14,945 bases of DNA from Teratosphaeria epicoccoides (lineage: Eukaryota > Ascomycota > Dothideomycetes > Mycosphaerellales > Teratosphaeriaceae), in NCBI GenBank assembly GCA_021401465.1, contig JADDMT010000294.1, forward strand, positions 1 to 14,945, written 5' to 3'. The notes beneath the pieces were generated by a model. It worked only from the letters and a program-made list of their open reading frames with translations, ran no database searches and was not told the DNA's origin. Shown piece by piece: positions 1-7,721 of the stretch (within the stretch, counting starts at the first letter, position 1; the number at the start of each line of letters is the position of its first letter). A program made the translations under genes and the position numbers.

Positions 1-6
1 ATATTA
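1..6 (+). repeat. 3' end of the 5' LTR of element A
   Basis: The six bases equal the last six of the LTR at 13752-14111 (ATATTA). The 3' LTR of A ends ATATCA instead, so the canonical terminal CA has become TA here. The rest of this LTR lies left of the window. Confidence 0.85.
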
Positions 7-9
7 GTT

Positions 10-18
10 CTGCTTTCT
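10..18 (+). other. Candidate self-primer binding site of element A
   Basis: CTGCTTTCT, three bases inside the LTR end, is the exact reverse complement of AGAAAGCAG in the LTR (7722-7730), where the TATA box predicts the transcript start. No TGG-initiated site complementary to a tRNA 3' end adjoins the LTR. This fits Tf1-type self-priming, in which the folded 5' end of the mRNA primes minus-strand synthesis. Copy B keeps both halves (14018-14026 and 14115-14123). The function is inferred. Confidence 0.6.
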
Positions 19-55
19 CCCCCCTGCTTTGCAGTCTAGTAGAGAATACTACGAT

Positions 56-1380
56 ATGTCTAGAGTACTACGAACTCGCAACTAACGCGTAGCGAGCGCT
101 ATCCCGAGCGCCCGCGATGGCGAAGCTGGCCTAAGTAACTAGCCCGCAGAAGTAACCGCTGCGAGCGACACTGCATCGAGCGACGGTTCCGCTAGAGGAC
201 AATTACGCGGCGGACTAGGCAATAGACCCCTCGCACAGGGACCGCAGCTAACCCTAACCATCGACCCGGCCCTCGTAGCCATGATTGTCGATCAGGTCGC
301 GAACCGCCTTGCGAACTAGAGCTAGAGCCGCACCGCTCCTAGTAGCGACAATGGCGAGGACGACGAAGACGTCGCCATGAGTAGTACTAACGAACCGGCG
401 GACGAAGAAATCCAGCGAGATTTCACGCTAGGGACCCGCGAAGACAACTTATCGGGAGGCGCAGACCCTCCGCGTGTGCCCGCGAACTTGGTGCCTGAAT
501 TCGGGGCCATAGTAGGCTAACCGGGAGGTAGTCGTAACGCATGTAACCCGAAGCCGTTCAAGGGAGACACCTTAAAGGAGGCTCGAACTTTCTTGCAGGC
601 GTGTAAGGCAGTTTTCGTGCTCAACCTACGCGGATATTCCACGGAGGGCGAACGAGTCGCCTTTAGTGTGATGTAGCTCGAAGAGGATAAGGAACCTCGC
701 AACAATTAGCATGAGCGGTATGACCTTATGCGGGTCTACGACAGAACGTATACGTAGGCGGACTTTCGCTAGTTCTGTGTCGACTAGGTTGAGGATCCGG
801 GGAATCGCGCCCTTACTATGTCTGTCGAGTACGAGAAGGCTAAGCAGGGGAAGGGACAAACAACCTCTAGCTTCGCAACCTATCTCGCCACGCTCGAGGG
901 ACAGATGCCACCCTATACCGAGACGTAACGCGTGCGGCACTTGCTCGTCAAACTCGATGACAATCTTCGGAACATAATCATGACTTTTCATGAACTTCCG
1001 ACAACTCGGCAAGACCTCGTGTCCCTTGCGACACGTATGGAAATCACCTTGAAGCGAAATAGAAAATCGGGCGGTAAGGACAATAAGCGTCTAAGCCCCG
1101 AGGACCCCCCGAAGGGCCGCTATTACAAGCGCCCTAGGGGCCACGTCTAACGCGGTAGTTCATTCCGGAGGAGCAAGCCCTCCGAGCCAAAAGACGGTAG
1201 CGAGAAGCCTCCGAGTAGCTGCCACATCTGTGGAGCGAGGGACTACTAGGCGGCTCGCTGTCCTAAACGAAGTGATGGGAAGAAGGTAAGCAAGGTGTCC
1301 GAAACCTCCCTGGAGGGGAGGCGAAAGAAGGACAAGCCCGAGACAACCGAATAGCTACCGCGGGTATCCAAGCTGTCTGT
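56..1380 (+). other. gag: Gag region of element A (capsid and nucleocapsid)
   Basis: This part encodes the structural protein that packages the RNA. After an acidic N-terminal stretch (codons near 346-400) comes a capsid-like segment with a conserved helix (near 870-1040) that is also readable in element D. The nucleocapsid has a CCHC knuckle at 1220-1261 with spacing C-x2-C-x4-[H]-x4-C: Cys at 1220, 1229 and 1259. The His position (1244-1246) reads TAC (Tyr), which one C-to-T change from CAC explains, and the next codon is TAG. A basic Lys/Arg-rich stretch precedes the knuckle (about 1060-1200). The longest open piece is 932-1150. Confidence 0.85.
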
Positions 1381-1414
1381 CACCGATAGTGTAGACTCGT
1401 GGCCTGCGCGGCGC

Positions 1415-1720
1415 CTATCCGGCGCGGTCCGAGTTAATGGCTCGCTCGAGCTAGTAGACTGTATGTTAGATGACCTTGCGGAGGTTAACGTGATACCCTA
1501 GAGGGTAATCGTACGGCTCGGTTTGAAGCCGATCCTAGGAGCCCTGCTGCCTACCATGAAGTCTTTTCGGGGCGAAGGCGTAGCGGCTCGAGGCGCGTAC
1601 AACGTGCGCCTCTAACTCGCGGACTCCTTGGGAGAAGTGCGCGAGACTAACGAAGTCTTCTATGCCGAAGACGTTCCTGATAAGGAGCTCCTGCTCGGCC
1701 GCCCTTGGCGCCACAAGCAG
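1415..1720 (+). other. Retroviral-type aspartic protease region of element A
   Basis: Between the nucleocapsid and RT the frame has a hydrophobic strand, then D-D-L-A-E-V-N-V-I (1469-1495), where the family has D-S/T-G-A-E-x-N. A downstream LLGRPWR motif (near 1690) matches the usual C-terminal L-L-G-x-x-W. The Gly of the D-x-G catalytic triplet is Leu here, which one RIP transition does not explain. The domain is clear from position and motifs; activity is doubtful. Confidence 0.7.
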
Positions 1721-1984
1721 GGAGTCGTTGTTAATAGAGCTACTGACAACTAGTTCTACGGCTCTATAGGCGAAGTTCCTACGGTGCGGATGCGTGACGC
1801 ACACAGCTTCTACAAGGACATGAAGAAGGTCTAATGCGCGTATGCGGTCCGCATACAGAACGTCAAGGAAGACATTACCCTTCTGCCTGAGTTAGAGGAA
1901 TACGCCGATATTTTCGACGCAGAGGCTGCGGCCTATGCCTAGGCCCTAGACGCGGAACATGCGATTAACCTTAAGGAGGGTTAC

Positions 1985-2640
1985 AATCCTCCGCATCGAC
2001 CTCTGTACCCCATGTCGGAATCGCAGCTCGAAACACTTCGAGACTACCTCTACAAGGCGCAAAGGAACGCGTGGATCCGACGAAGCGACAGCGAGGCTAG
2101 AGCGTTAGTTATGTTCGTCCCGAAGAAGGATAACACGCTCCGCCTATGCGTTGACTATAGGGGCCTTAACGCGGTAACCTAGAAGAACCGCTGCCCCCTA
2201 CTACTTATTAGCGAGACGCTTGACCGCCTTGGTCGCGCCGCCATCTTCTTGTCTATTGACTTGAAGGACGCCTACTACCGGATACTGATCCGAAAGGGCG
2301 ACGAGTAGAAGACTGCATTCTGAACGCGGTACAGACACTTCGAGTATATAGTGATGCCGTTTGGCTTGACTAACGCACTAGTGACGTTCTAAGCGTATAT
2401 CAACCGGGCCCTAGCCGGCCTCGTTAACACCTGCTGCGTAGTGTATTTAGACGATATACTAGTCTATTCCGACTCGAAGGAGGAGCATATACGGCATCTA
2501 AGTATAGTGCTCGAACGGCTCCGCAAGTTTGCCCTCTACGCGAACCTAAAGAAGTGCTCATTCCTGACGGATAGGATTAAGTTTCTCGGATACATCGTCT
2601 CTACGGAAGGAGTCATCATGGATGACTGAAGGGTGTCCGC
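1985..2640 (+). other. Reverse transcriptase domain of element A
   Basis: The gypsy RT landmarks are in order: the start near 2000 (HRPLYPMS), FVPKKDN with LCVDYRGLN (about 2118-2175), the IDLKDAYYRI region with the first catalytic Asp (near 2260), MPFGLTNA (near 2355) and the YLDD box at 2444-2455 with both Asp residues intact, then the FLGYIVS motif. Stops within the domain include TAG, one TAA before the AYIN motif and TGA at two sites. It copies the element RNA into DNA. The catalytic residues survive; the stops do not allow a full product. Confidence 0.93.
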
Positions 2641-2699
2641 AATCGCGGAGTAGCTGCGGCCGACTACCCTCCGAGAAGTGCAGGTGTTCCTAGGATTCA

Positions 2700-3290
2700 C
2701 TAACTTCTACCGCAGATTCATACGATCTTACTCGAAGATCGTGGCTCCCCTCACGGCCCTCGCAAAGGGCGCGGTTCGAGGAAAAAAGCTAGGGAAAGTG
2801 CCTTAGGAGGAGGCTTAGAGCAAGGCCTTCTCTGAACTCAAAGCAGCTTTTCAAACTACGCCTATACTTCGGCACTTTGACCCCGCTACGAAGATCTGGA
2901 TAGAGACCGATGCTTCAAAATTCGCAATAGCCGCAATTATATCGCAGCTCTAGTCGCACGAAGGCAGTACGCGATAGTACCCGATTGCCTTCTAGTCGCG
3001 GAAGAGGCAGGGCGCTAAGCTTAACTACAAGACTCACGACCAAGAGCTTTTGGCTATTGTTGACAGCTTCAAGGAGTACCGACACTACCTCGAAGGCGCA
3101 GCGCACCCTATTAAGGTGCTTACTGACCATAACAACCTTCGCGGCTTCATGGGCGTGAAGCAGCTAAGTAGTTAGCAAGCAAGGTAGGCGACTTTCCTCG
3201 CTAGCTTTGACTTCGTTATCTAGCATCGTTCCGGAAAGACGAATCCGGCTGACAGTCCTTCGCGACGACTAGACTACGACACTAGGGAAG
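2700..3290 (+). other. RNase H domain of element A
   Basis: The frame shows ETDAS with the first catalytic Asp at 2909-2911, the HDQELLAIV segment with the catalytic Glu (near 3038-3060), LTDHNNL (near 3118-3140) and the QHRSGKTNPAD-type end with its Gln turned into TAG. It degrades the RNA strand of RNA/DNA hybrids during reverse transcription. Several Gln/Trp positions are TAG. Confidence 0.9.
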
Positions 3291-3559
3291 AGGGTAACCG
3301 ACAGCTTCTCCCTATGCTACAAACGAAGCTTACAGTTTAGGGTGGCGATCCGTCGTTAGCTCCTCTTGTAGGTCGACTGCGGGTCTAATAGGGCCTCACG
3401 GCCTCCGCTAGTGACGAACCCTCCCATCTGGCAGTTGTAGCGACCGTGTCTAGCTCGATCCGTGCGGTAGTTAACCGGCTCACATGCGGTAAGCATGCGA
3501 TGTCTGAAGAACCCTTTAAAGAAGTCTCGAGACTTATTTAGCGGTTGCAAGAGCGAGAA

Positions 3560-4720
3560 CTGGAGTTGATTAATGAGGGTGTAGCCCTCTAGGACACCGC
3601 AGGTAGTCCGAAGTACTAGACCAAGTCAGGCGATTTGTAGTACTTTGATAATAGGCTCTACGTACCCGCTAACCGCGTACTCTGTTCGCAGCTCCTCCGT
3701 ATTCATCATGACAATGAACTCGCGGGCCATTTTGGCGTAGAGAAGACGAACGCACTTCTCGGACGCAAATACTAGTAGCCTACGCTAGAACAGGATGTCT
3801 CTGACTATGTCAAATCCTGCTAGACGTGCCAGATTAGCAAATCTCGGCGCCATCGCCCCTATGGCAATGCTCAGGCACTCTTACTGCTAGAGAGACTATG
3901 GCAAGACTTGACTATGGATTTCATTACCGATTTGCCGCTAGCAAAGTGGAAAGGCGATGTGGTTGATGCTGTCCTTGTAGTAGTCGACCGATACTCGAAG
4001 ATGAATATCTTCATCCTATGTACGAAAAAGTGCACAAGCGGCGAGCTTGCGCGGCTACTTCGCGACAAAGTCATACAGCGCTTCGGTGTCCCCCGAAGTA
4101 TCCTATTAGATCGAGGTTCTGTCTTTACTAGTAAATACTAGCAAGAATTTGTGTTTGAGGCGCGTGTTAAGCACCGCCTACGTACAGCATTCCATCTACA
4201 GACTAATGGTCAGACTGAACGTATGAACTAGACTCTTGAGTAGTACCTTCGGTGCTACTACGCTAAGAACTAGGATGCCTAGGCCGACGCAATTCCTATG
4301 GCGGAATTTGCAGTCAATAACAGCGTGCATGCTACTATGCGCATGTCGCCATTTCAGATTCTTTATGGCTTTGATCCGGAAATACACCTAGAACCGCCTC
4401 GGGACGAGTCTTCTGAGGAGAGGGTGCCGGCCGCCGCGGAATTAGCGCGGCGTATGCGCGAGGTACATTCGGTGCTAATAGAACACTAGAAAAAGGCCTC
4501 AGAATCCCAGATTAAACATAATAACACCTGTGCTAAACCGATGTAGTACGCAGTTAGTACGAAGGTGTTGCTGTCGACAAAGAATCTCAAGCTAAAACTT
4601 CCGAGCAAGAAGATGACGCCAAGGTTCGTCGGACCCTTCCGGATACGCGATGCGATAGGCTCGCAGGCGTACTAGCTATTGTTGCTATCGTCGTATCGTG
4701 TGCACGACGTCTTCCACGTA
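3560..4720 (+). other. Integrase of element A (zinc-binding, DDE core, C-terminal part)
   Basis: The HHCC zinc-binding part has His at 3704/3707 and 3728 and Cys at 3818 and 3827. The catalytic core has D at 3917-3919, D at 4109-4111 and E at 4217-4219; the last two are separated by exactly 35 residues, as in active D,D-35-E integrases. The Ser usual before the second Asp is Leu (TTA at 4106), and the usual Y-H-P-Q-T-D-G motif reads F-H-L-Q-T-N-G; most of these changes fit RIP transitions. A GPF-type segment follows near 4628-4650. It inserts the cDNA into the genome. Confidence 0.92.
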
Positions 4721-4789
4721 TCTCTACTCGAACTATGGGTACAGCGCGAGGGCGAAAAGCCCGCGGACCCGATGCTAGTAGCAGAAGAG

Positions 4790-4950
4790 AACGAAGAGTA
4801 GGAAGTCGAGGGTATTAAGGACAGTATGCGGCGCAAGGGCGCAACGCACTATCTAGTGAAGTAGAAAGGATACCTACCTGAGTACACATAATGGGTTCCG
4901 GCCGAAGACTGCAAGAACGCTCTAGAAGCTATTCGTGAATTCGAAGAGCG
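4790..4950 (+). other. Chromodomain at the C-terminus of Pol, element A
   Basis: After integrase the frame reads EVEGI, then HYLVK-stop-KGY and T-stop-WVPAEDC with a following A-I-R-E-F, the pattern of chromovirus chromodomains (YLVKWKGY, TWEPAEN). The stop inside the aromatic motif is TAG where Trp is normal, as TGG-to-TAG would give. In this group the domain is known to guide integration, often to heterochromatin carrying methylated H3K9; its target here is inferred. Confidence 0.88.
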
Positions 4951-5785
4951 GAGGAGGCGTAAGCAGGGCTTAAGAAGGTCGATTCGTAGGAAGATAAGGG
5001 TTCTAGAGCAGAATTCTTGACACGTGTATGTAGCGCACGACGCGCGAAGTAACAACGAGAAGCAAACGCCCTACTCATACATTATTGATGCCTAAAGGCA
5101 CACCTAGAATAAACCTAAGAAGAACAAGAGACATGCTCGGATTAGCTTCGTAGCTAATACTTAGCGACTACTAGTTAGGGGCTTCCTGACTAAACCCGAA
5201 GCAGGAGAGTCTTTCTTGTTACGGTCCGCTAGGGACTGCCTACCCGCATAGGGTCTACTAAACACCCCGAAGCGACCATGAGTAACGGGGGTAGTAACGC
5301 CACGAAGAGAGGCCGGCATCTTCTTCTTTAGTAGGTTGCGAGAGAGCTCGTCTTCGGAGCCTATAGTAGCCGGAGAACTAGCGACACCCTTACCGCGCCT
5401 AGTCGCGACGACTACCTCATCCTTAGCATCAGAAGGCGAAGAGACTCGAGCGCGCTTGCGGCTGTCGCGCTCGGCCCTCGAGATCATCTTGCGCTTCTTG
5501 ACACGAGTGTCGACCACATCATCAGACTCAGTGTCTCCCTCAGGCGCAACTAGTGCGGTGACACTATGGCGCGAAGGGATCACGTCAGGACCGAAGGTAT
5601 CCTGAACGTCGTCATCCTCCTCATCCTCAAAGATCTGGCCTAGAGGCTTGTGCCTTAGCGTCTTGACGGACGTAGTGCGGGTCGCAAGCGGGGAAGGCTC
5701 GGCTTCCTCGTCGCTGACCTCAATTTCGGCCCTGGCCCTCTTCTTCTTCTTGGACAGTAGCGTCGAGGCGGCGTAGGCGGCGGCG

Positions 5786-5836
5786 CTACAATGTGTTAGC
5801 TGTACGCACGCGACAGGATTCGAGTGAGTAACTTAC
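5786..5836 (-). other. Intron 2 of the antisense gene (51 nt)
   Basis: The donor is the consensus GTAAGT at 5836-5831, the branch site GCTAACA and the acceptor TTGTAG ending at 5786, all in typical fungal form. Splicing joins a split Pro codon and keeps the frame, removing one in-frame TAA. Confidence 0.75.
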
Positions 5837-6036
5837 GGCTTAGTCCTCGGGACTAGCTTAGAGGCAGGCTGCCTCTCGGTACGGCGCTAGGGCGTGGCCT
5901 TAGCGGCGGGAGCGTTGAATTGCTTGATGACCTTCTTGCGGATCATCCGCGTCTTAAAGTCATCGTTAATAGAGGCAAGGGCCCCGAGTTGCTGACGCTA
6001 ACAGCTAGTCGGATACTTCTCGACGCTAACGTTAGC

Positions 6037-6090
6037 CTAGCGGAAAAGTCAGCATTTCATACTCGGAGGGTACCTGCACTATATGCGTAC
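6037..6090 (-). other. Intron 1 of the antisense gene (54 nt)
   Basis: The donor is GTACGC at 6090-6085, the branch site CTGAC about 9 nt before the acceptor and the acceptor CGCTAG ending at 6037. The length is a multiple of three, and removal keeps the frame while deleting three in-frame stops. The branch-to-acceptor spacing fits filamentous fungi. Another donor nearby (GTACCC) is possible. Confidence 0.55.
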
Positions 6091-6812
6091 TATGGCGAAG
6101 GTCTCGACCCTAACAGTTAGCACCTTCAAGATCTTCTAGACTAAGTCTGCGATTAGACCCAGACAAACGTTTTCGCCTGTTAGCAGAGAGTCGAAGCGAA
6201 CGCTGCCATGAGAACGGTTAGCAGTCGCGGTGAAGCACGAGAGGGCGCCGAGTAGGTAGGCGAGTGCCTCGCGGTACTTAGCCTGTAACCTGTTTATAGT
6301 CGGAGTGCCTTTAGCAATCCCCTCGTCGCGCGCACTCTAGAAGTCATCGATGTTACGGCAGAGCTGGTTGTACTCGCCGTACACCTCTTCAGGGAGGTCT
6401 TGGCATTTTTGATGCTTGCCATTACAGTTGACACAATTGCGGTAGACACCGCCCTTATCAAACCCGCCGACGCAGATCTCGGCTACGCTTCGGTTAGTAC
6501 AAGTCACGCATACCTCGCGGGTAGGGGACGCCTTACTAACACGCGGAGGAGAAATGTGTGCAGCTTGGCTACTAAGGTTGTCGAGGCATCGTCGACACGA
6601 GTGACGATCGCGGGCAGAGCGAGTAGCGTCGAACTTAGTCTGCAGCACATGAGCCATTATAGCTAAGACAGGTTGATTGATCTTAATTGATTGATTGAAG
6701 AAGAAGGAGCTCTAGTACAGACCCGCAGACACAGCGAGGCGCAAGCTAAGCGAAGTAGGAGCGGAGGTCGATGTTAGTGTCTTAGAACAGGAAAGTTTAG
6801 GAAGCGACGAGG

Positions 6813-6822
6813 TTTTTATACC
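6813..6822 (-). promoter_or_regulatory. TATA box and leader of the antisense gene
   Basis: The minus strand reads GGTATAAAAACC with TATAAAAA at 6820-6813, about 155 nt upstream of ATG 6657. Between them is a leader with CT-rich and CAAT-like repeats (near 6675-6710), as in fungal 5' UTRs. This suggests transcription independent of the LTR promoter. Confidence 0.6.
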
Positions 6823-6973
6823 CTCTGACAGCCCCCCTGTTACCTACCGCAACCGTTAAGCTAGTGACTCGAACCACATACGCAGAGTACCTGCCTCTAG
6901 TTAACTTACAAGGGGACCGAATGATGCAATAACGGATAACGCGGCTGTCACGCATGTGCGCCGACCGCACTCG

Positions 6974-6989
6974 TGCTAGCCTACTAGCA
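6974..6989. repeat. Short inverted repeat (6-bp stem, 4-base loop)
   Basis: TGCTAG at 6974-6979 pairs with CTAGCA at 6984-6989 around a CCTA loop. It is short and could be chance, since CTAG is abundant in this DNA. Confidence 0.35.
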
Positions 6990-7012
6990 TGGAAATGTGA
7001 CGAGGCCCGCGC

Positions 7013-7028
7013 CAGGAGCGCGCTCCTG
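7013..7028. repeat. Perfect 16-bp palindrome
   Basis: CAGGAGCGCGCTCCTG is its own reverse complement. It lies about 195 bp upstream of the antisense TATA box, so it could be a dimeric-factor binding site. No proof of function. Confidence 0.6.
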
Positions 7029-7225
7029 CCGTTTCGAGCGGCGCGCGCAGAGCGTCCGCGCACTTTCCTACTACCCCGAGGTTCTGCGACACGTTCTTCA
7101 CGGTCACGACTAAATAGGGACGGCCAAGCTACTTGGCGAGGCCGGCGCGCATGCTCGCCCTATAATTTCAAGGATTAACCGAAGTACGTACTCGTGGTTT
7201 CCTGATATCTCGATCCGCATGTGAA

Positions 7226-7315
7226 GCGAAGGTGTTACGAAGCCGCCTAACATGTAACAGATTGAAACCCGCCCGAGTTAGCAGCCTCCGCCCCGCACTC
7301 GCTGCGAAGGTGTTA
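7226..7315. repeat. 12-bp direct repeat, two copies
   Basis: GCGAAGGTGTTA occurs at 7226-7237 and 7304-7315, 78 bp apart. It lies between the antisense promoter and the 3' LTR and may be a repeated regulatory motif. Confidence 0.5.
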
Positions 7316-7441
7316 AGGTGTGCGCATGACACATGTTACGCAGGCTATCTACCTATTCACCCTTGCGCGGTGTAAGCGTGCTATATCCCGTACCCTATAT
7401 GTTCCGCGTGCGTCACTTAGTAAGGCTAGGGACATCCTCAT

Positions 7442-7455
7442 AGGAGGAGGGGCAG
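7442..7455 (+). other. Polypurine tract of element A
   Basis: AGGAGGAGGGGCAG, purine except one base, sits directly against the first base of the 3' LTR. This is the standard place for the plus-strand primer of LTR retrotransposons. Confidence 0.8.
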
Positions 7456-7555
7456 TGATACGGTTAATACTAGGGGACCATTTAAACCGCATGGGTTCTA
7501 ATGGCCGCCCTTGGCATGCAGTGACCCTGCTACATATGGCAAGGGGGTCCTTCGT

Positions 7556-7575
7556 ACATACGTTAGCTCGTATGT
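7556..7575. repeat. Conserved inverted repeat in the LTR U3
   Basis: ACATACG and CGTATGT, 7 bp each with a 6-base spacer. The same arms occur in LTR B (13852-13871) although its spacer carries a transition. Possibly a protein-binding site or hairpin. Confidence 0.5.
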
Positions 7576-7687
7576 CGTCCGAGTAGGATCAGTTGTCGAC
7601 GTAGGACGCCCCCACGTCGCTGACCCTACGGTACCCCTACGGGGTTAGGCTCGGACATGCTTTCCCTAATTGAGGAGCGTCGGGGGT

Positions 7688-7693
7688 TATAAG
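7688..7693 (+). promoter_or_regulatory. TATA box of the LTR promoter, element A family
   Basis: TATAAG in a G-rich context, conserved at 13984-13989 in LTR B. It predicts a transcript start near 7715-7725. Confidence 0.6.
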
Positions 7694-7721
7694 CACCCTT
7701 AGCGCTACCTCTGCGATAAGC

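Larger units (their letters stand above)
56..5020 (+). pseudogene. gag-pol: gag-pol polyprotein of element A (one frame, about 54 premature stops)
   Basis: One reading frame (codon starts congruent to 2 mod 3) runs from ATG 56 to TGA 5018-5020, about 1655 codons, with no net frame change at any landmark: gag starts at 56 and 281, CCHC knuckle 1220, protease near 1469, RT YLDD 2444, RNase H 2909, integrase 3704-4219, chromodomain about 4790. It is broken by about 54 in-frame stops, mostly TAG, some TAA and two TGA, at positions where the family usually has Gln, Trp or Arg. ATG 56 is preferred as start because the frame reads back to it with only RIP-type stops, 49 nt after the LTR; ATG 281 is the alternative. 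If the TGA at 5018 is itself a mutated Arg codon, the end would be TAA 5093-5095. Gag and Pol share a frame, so no frameshift is needed; how Gag would be made separately is not visible. Confidence 0.92.
5161..6657 (-). pseudogene. Antisense accessory gene of element A: Cys-rich, probably nuclear protein, two introns
   Basis: ATG 6657 to TAA 5161 on the minus strand, tail to tail with gag-pol, which ends 140 bp away. Exons are 6657-6091, 6036-5837 and 5785-5161. Introns of 54 and 51 nt preserve the frame, and the spliced product is 463 residues. Removing intron 1 also removes three in-frame stops and intron 2 one. Four remain, all TAG: residues 107, 174, 202 and 239. The N-terminus has Cys21-x2-Cys24 and Cys50-x2-Cys53, Cys62, Cys75-x2-Cys78, His82-x2-Cys85, a putative zinc-binding module whose spacing resembles the fungal DUF3716 type (tentative). 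The C-terminal half has basic clusters at 268-274, 352-355 and 365-369, like nuclear localisation signals, and an acidic run at 309-315. It is unrelated to gag, pol or env as far as can be seen; function unknown. A regulator acting in the nucleus is a guess. Confidence 0.75.
6823..7441. other. Non-coding region between antisense promoter and polypurine tract
   Basis: No convincing coding region was seen; the short open frames at 6797-7063 (-), 6954-7178 (+) and 7320-7586 (+) have no recognisable motifs, and the last runs into the LTR. The stretch carries a GC-rich section (7005-7060), a 16-bp palindrome (7013-7028), a small stem (6974-6989) and a 12-bp direct repeat. It may hold the upstream control region of the antisense gene, by inference from position. 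Confidence 0.5.

Noticed and set aside
322..705. Minus-strand ORFs within gag (also 14622-14810)
   Set aside because: They are opposite-strand shadows of gag. They recur in B only because the two copies are the same sequence.
56..5020. TAG used as a sense codon (reassigned or read through), given the many in-frame TAG
   Set aside because: The TAG codons stand for Gln, Trp and Arg alike, TAA and TGA are also present, copy B has TGG where A has TAG at one site, and the TA excess is found in non-coding LTR and on both strands. Mutation explains it better.
5336..5605. Plus-strand ORF opposite the antisense gene
   Set aside because: It is Ser/Thr-rich shadow coding of the basic/acidic minus-strand exon, and starts inside that exon.
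6400..6666. Plus-strand ORF over the antisense N-terminus
   Set aside because: It is the opposite-strand shadow of the Cys-rich exon, with no motif and no promoter or context of its own.
7320..7586. Plus-strand ORF running into the 3' LTR as an env-like or accessory gene
   Set aside because: No signal peptide, membrane segment or known motif was seen, and it crosses the polypurine tract and LTR start. Chance is likely.
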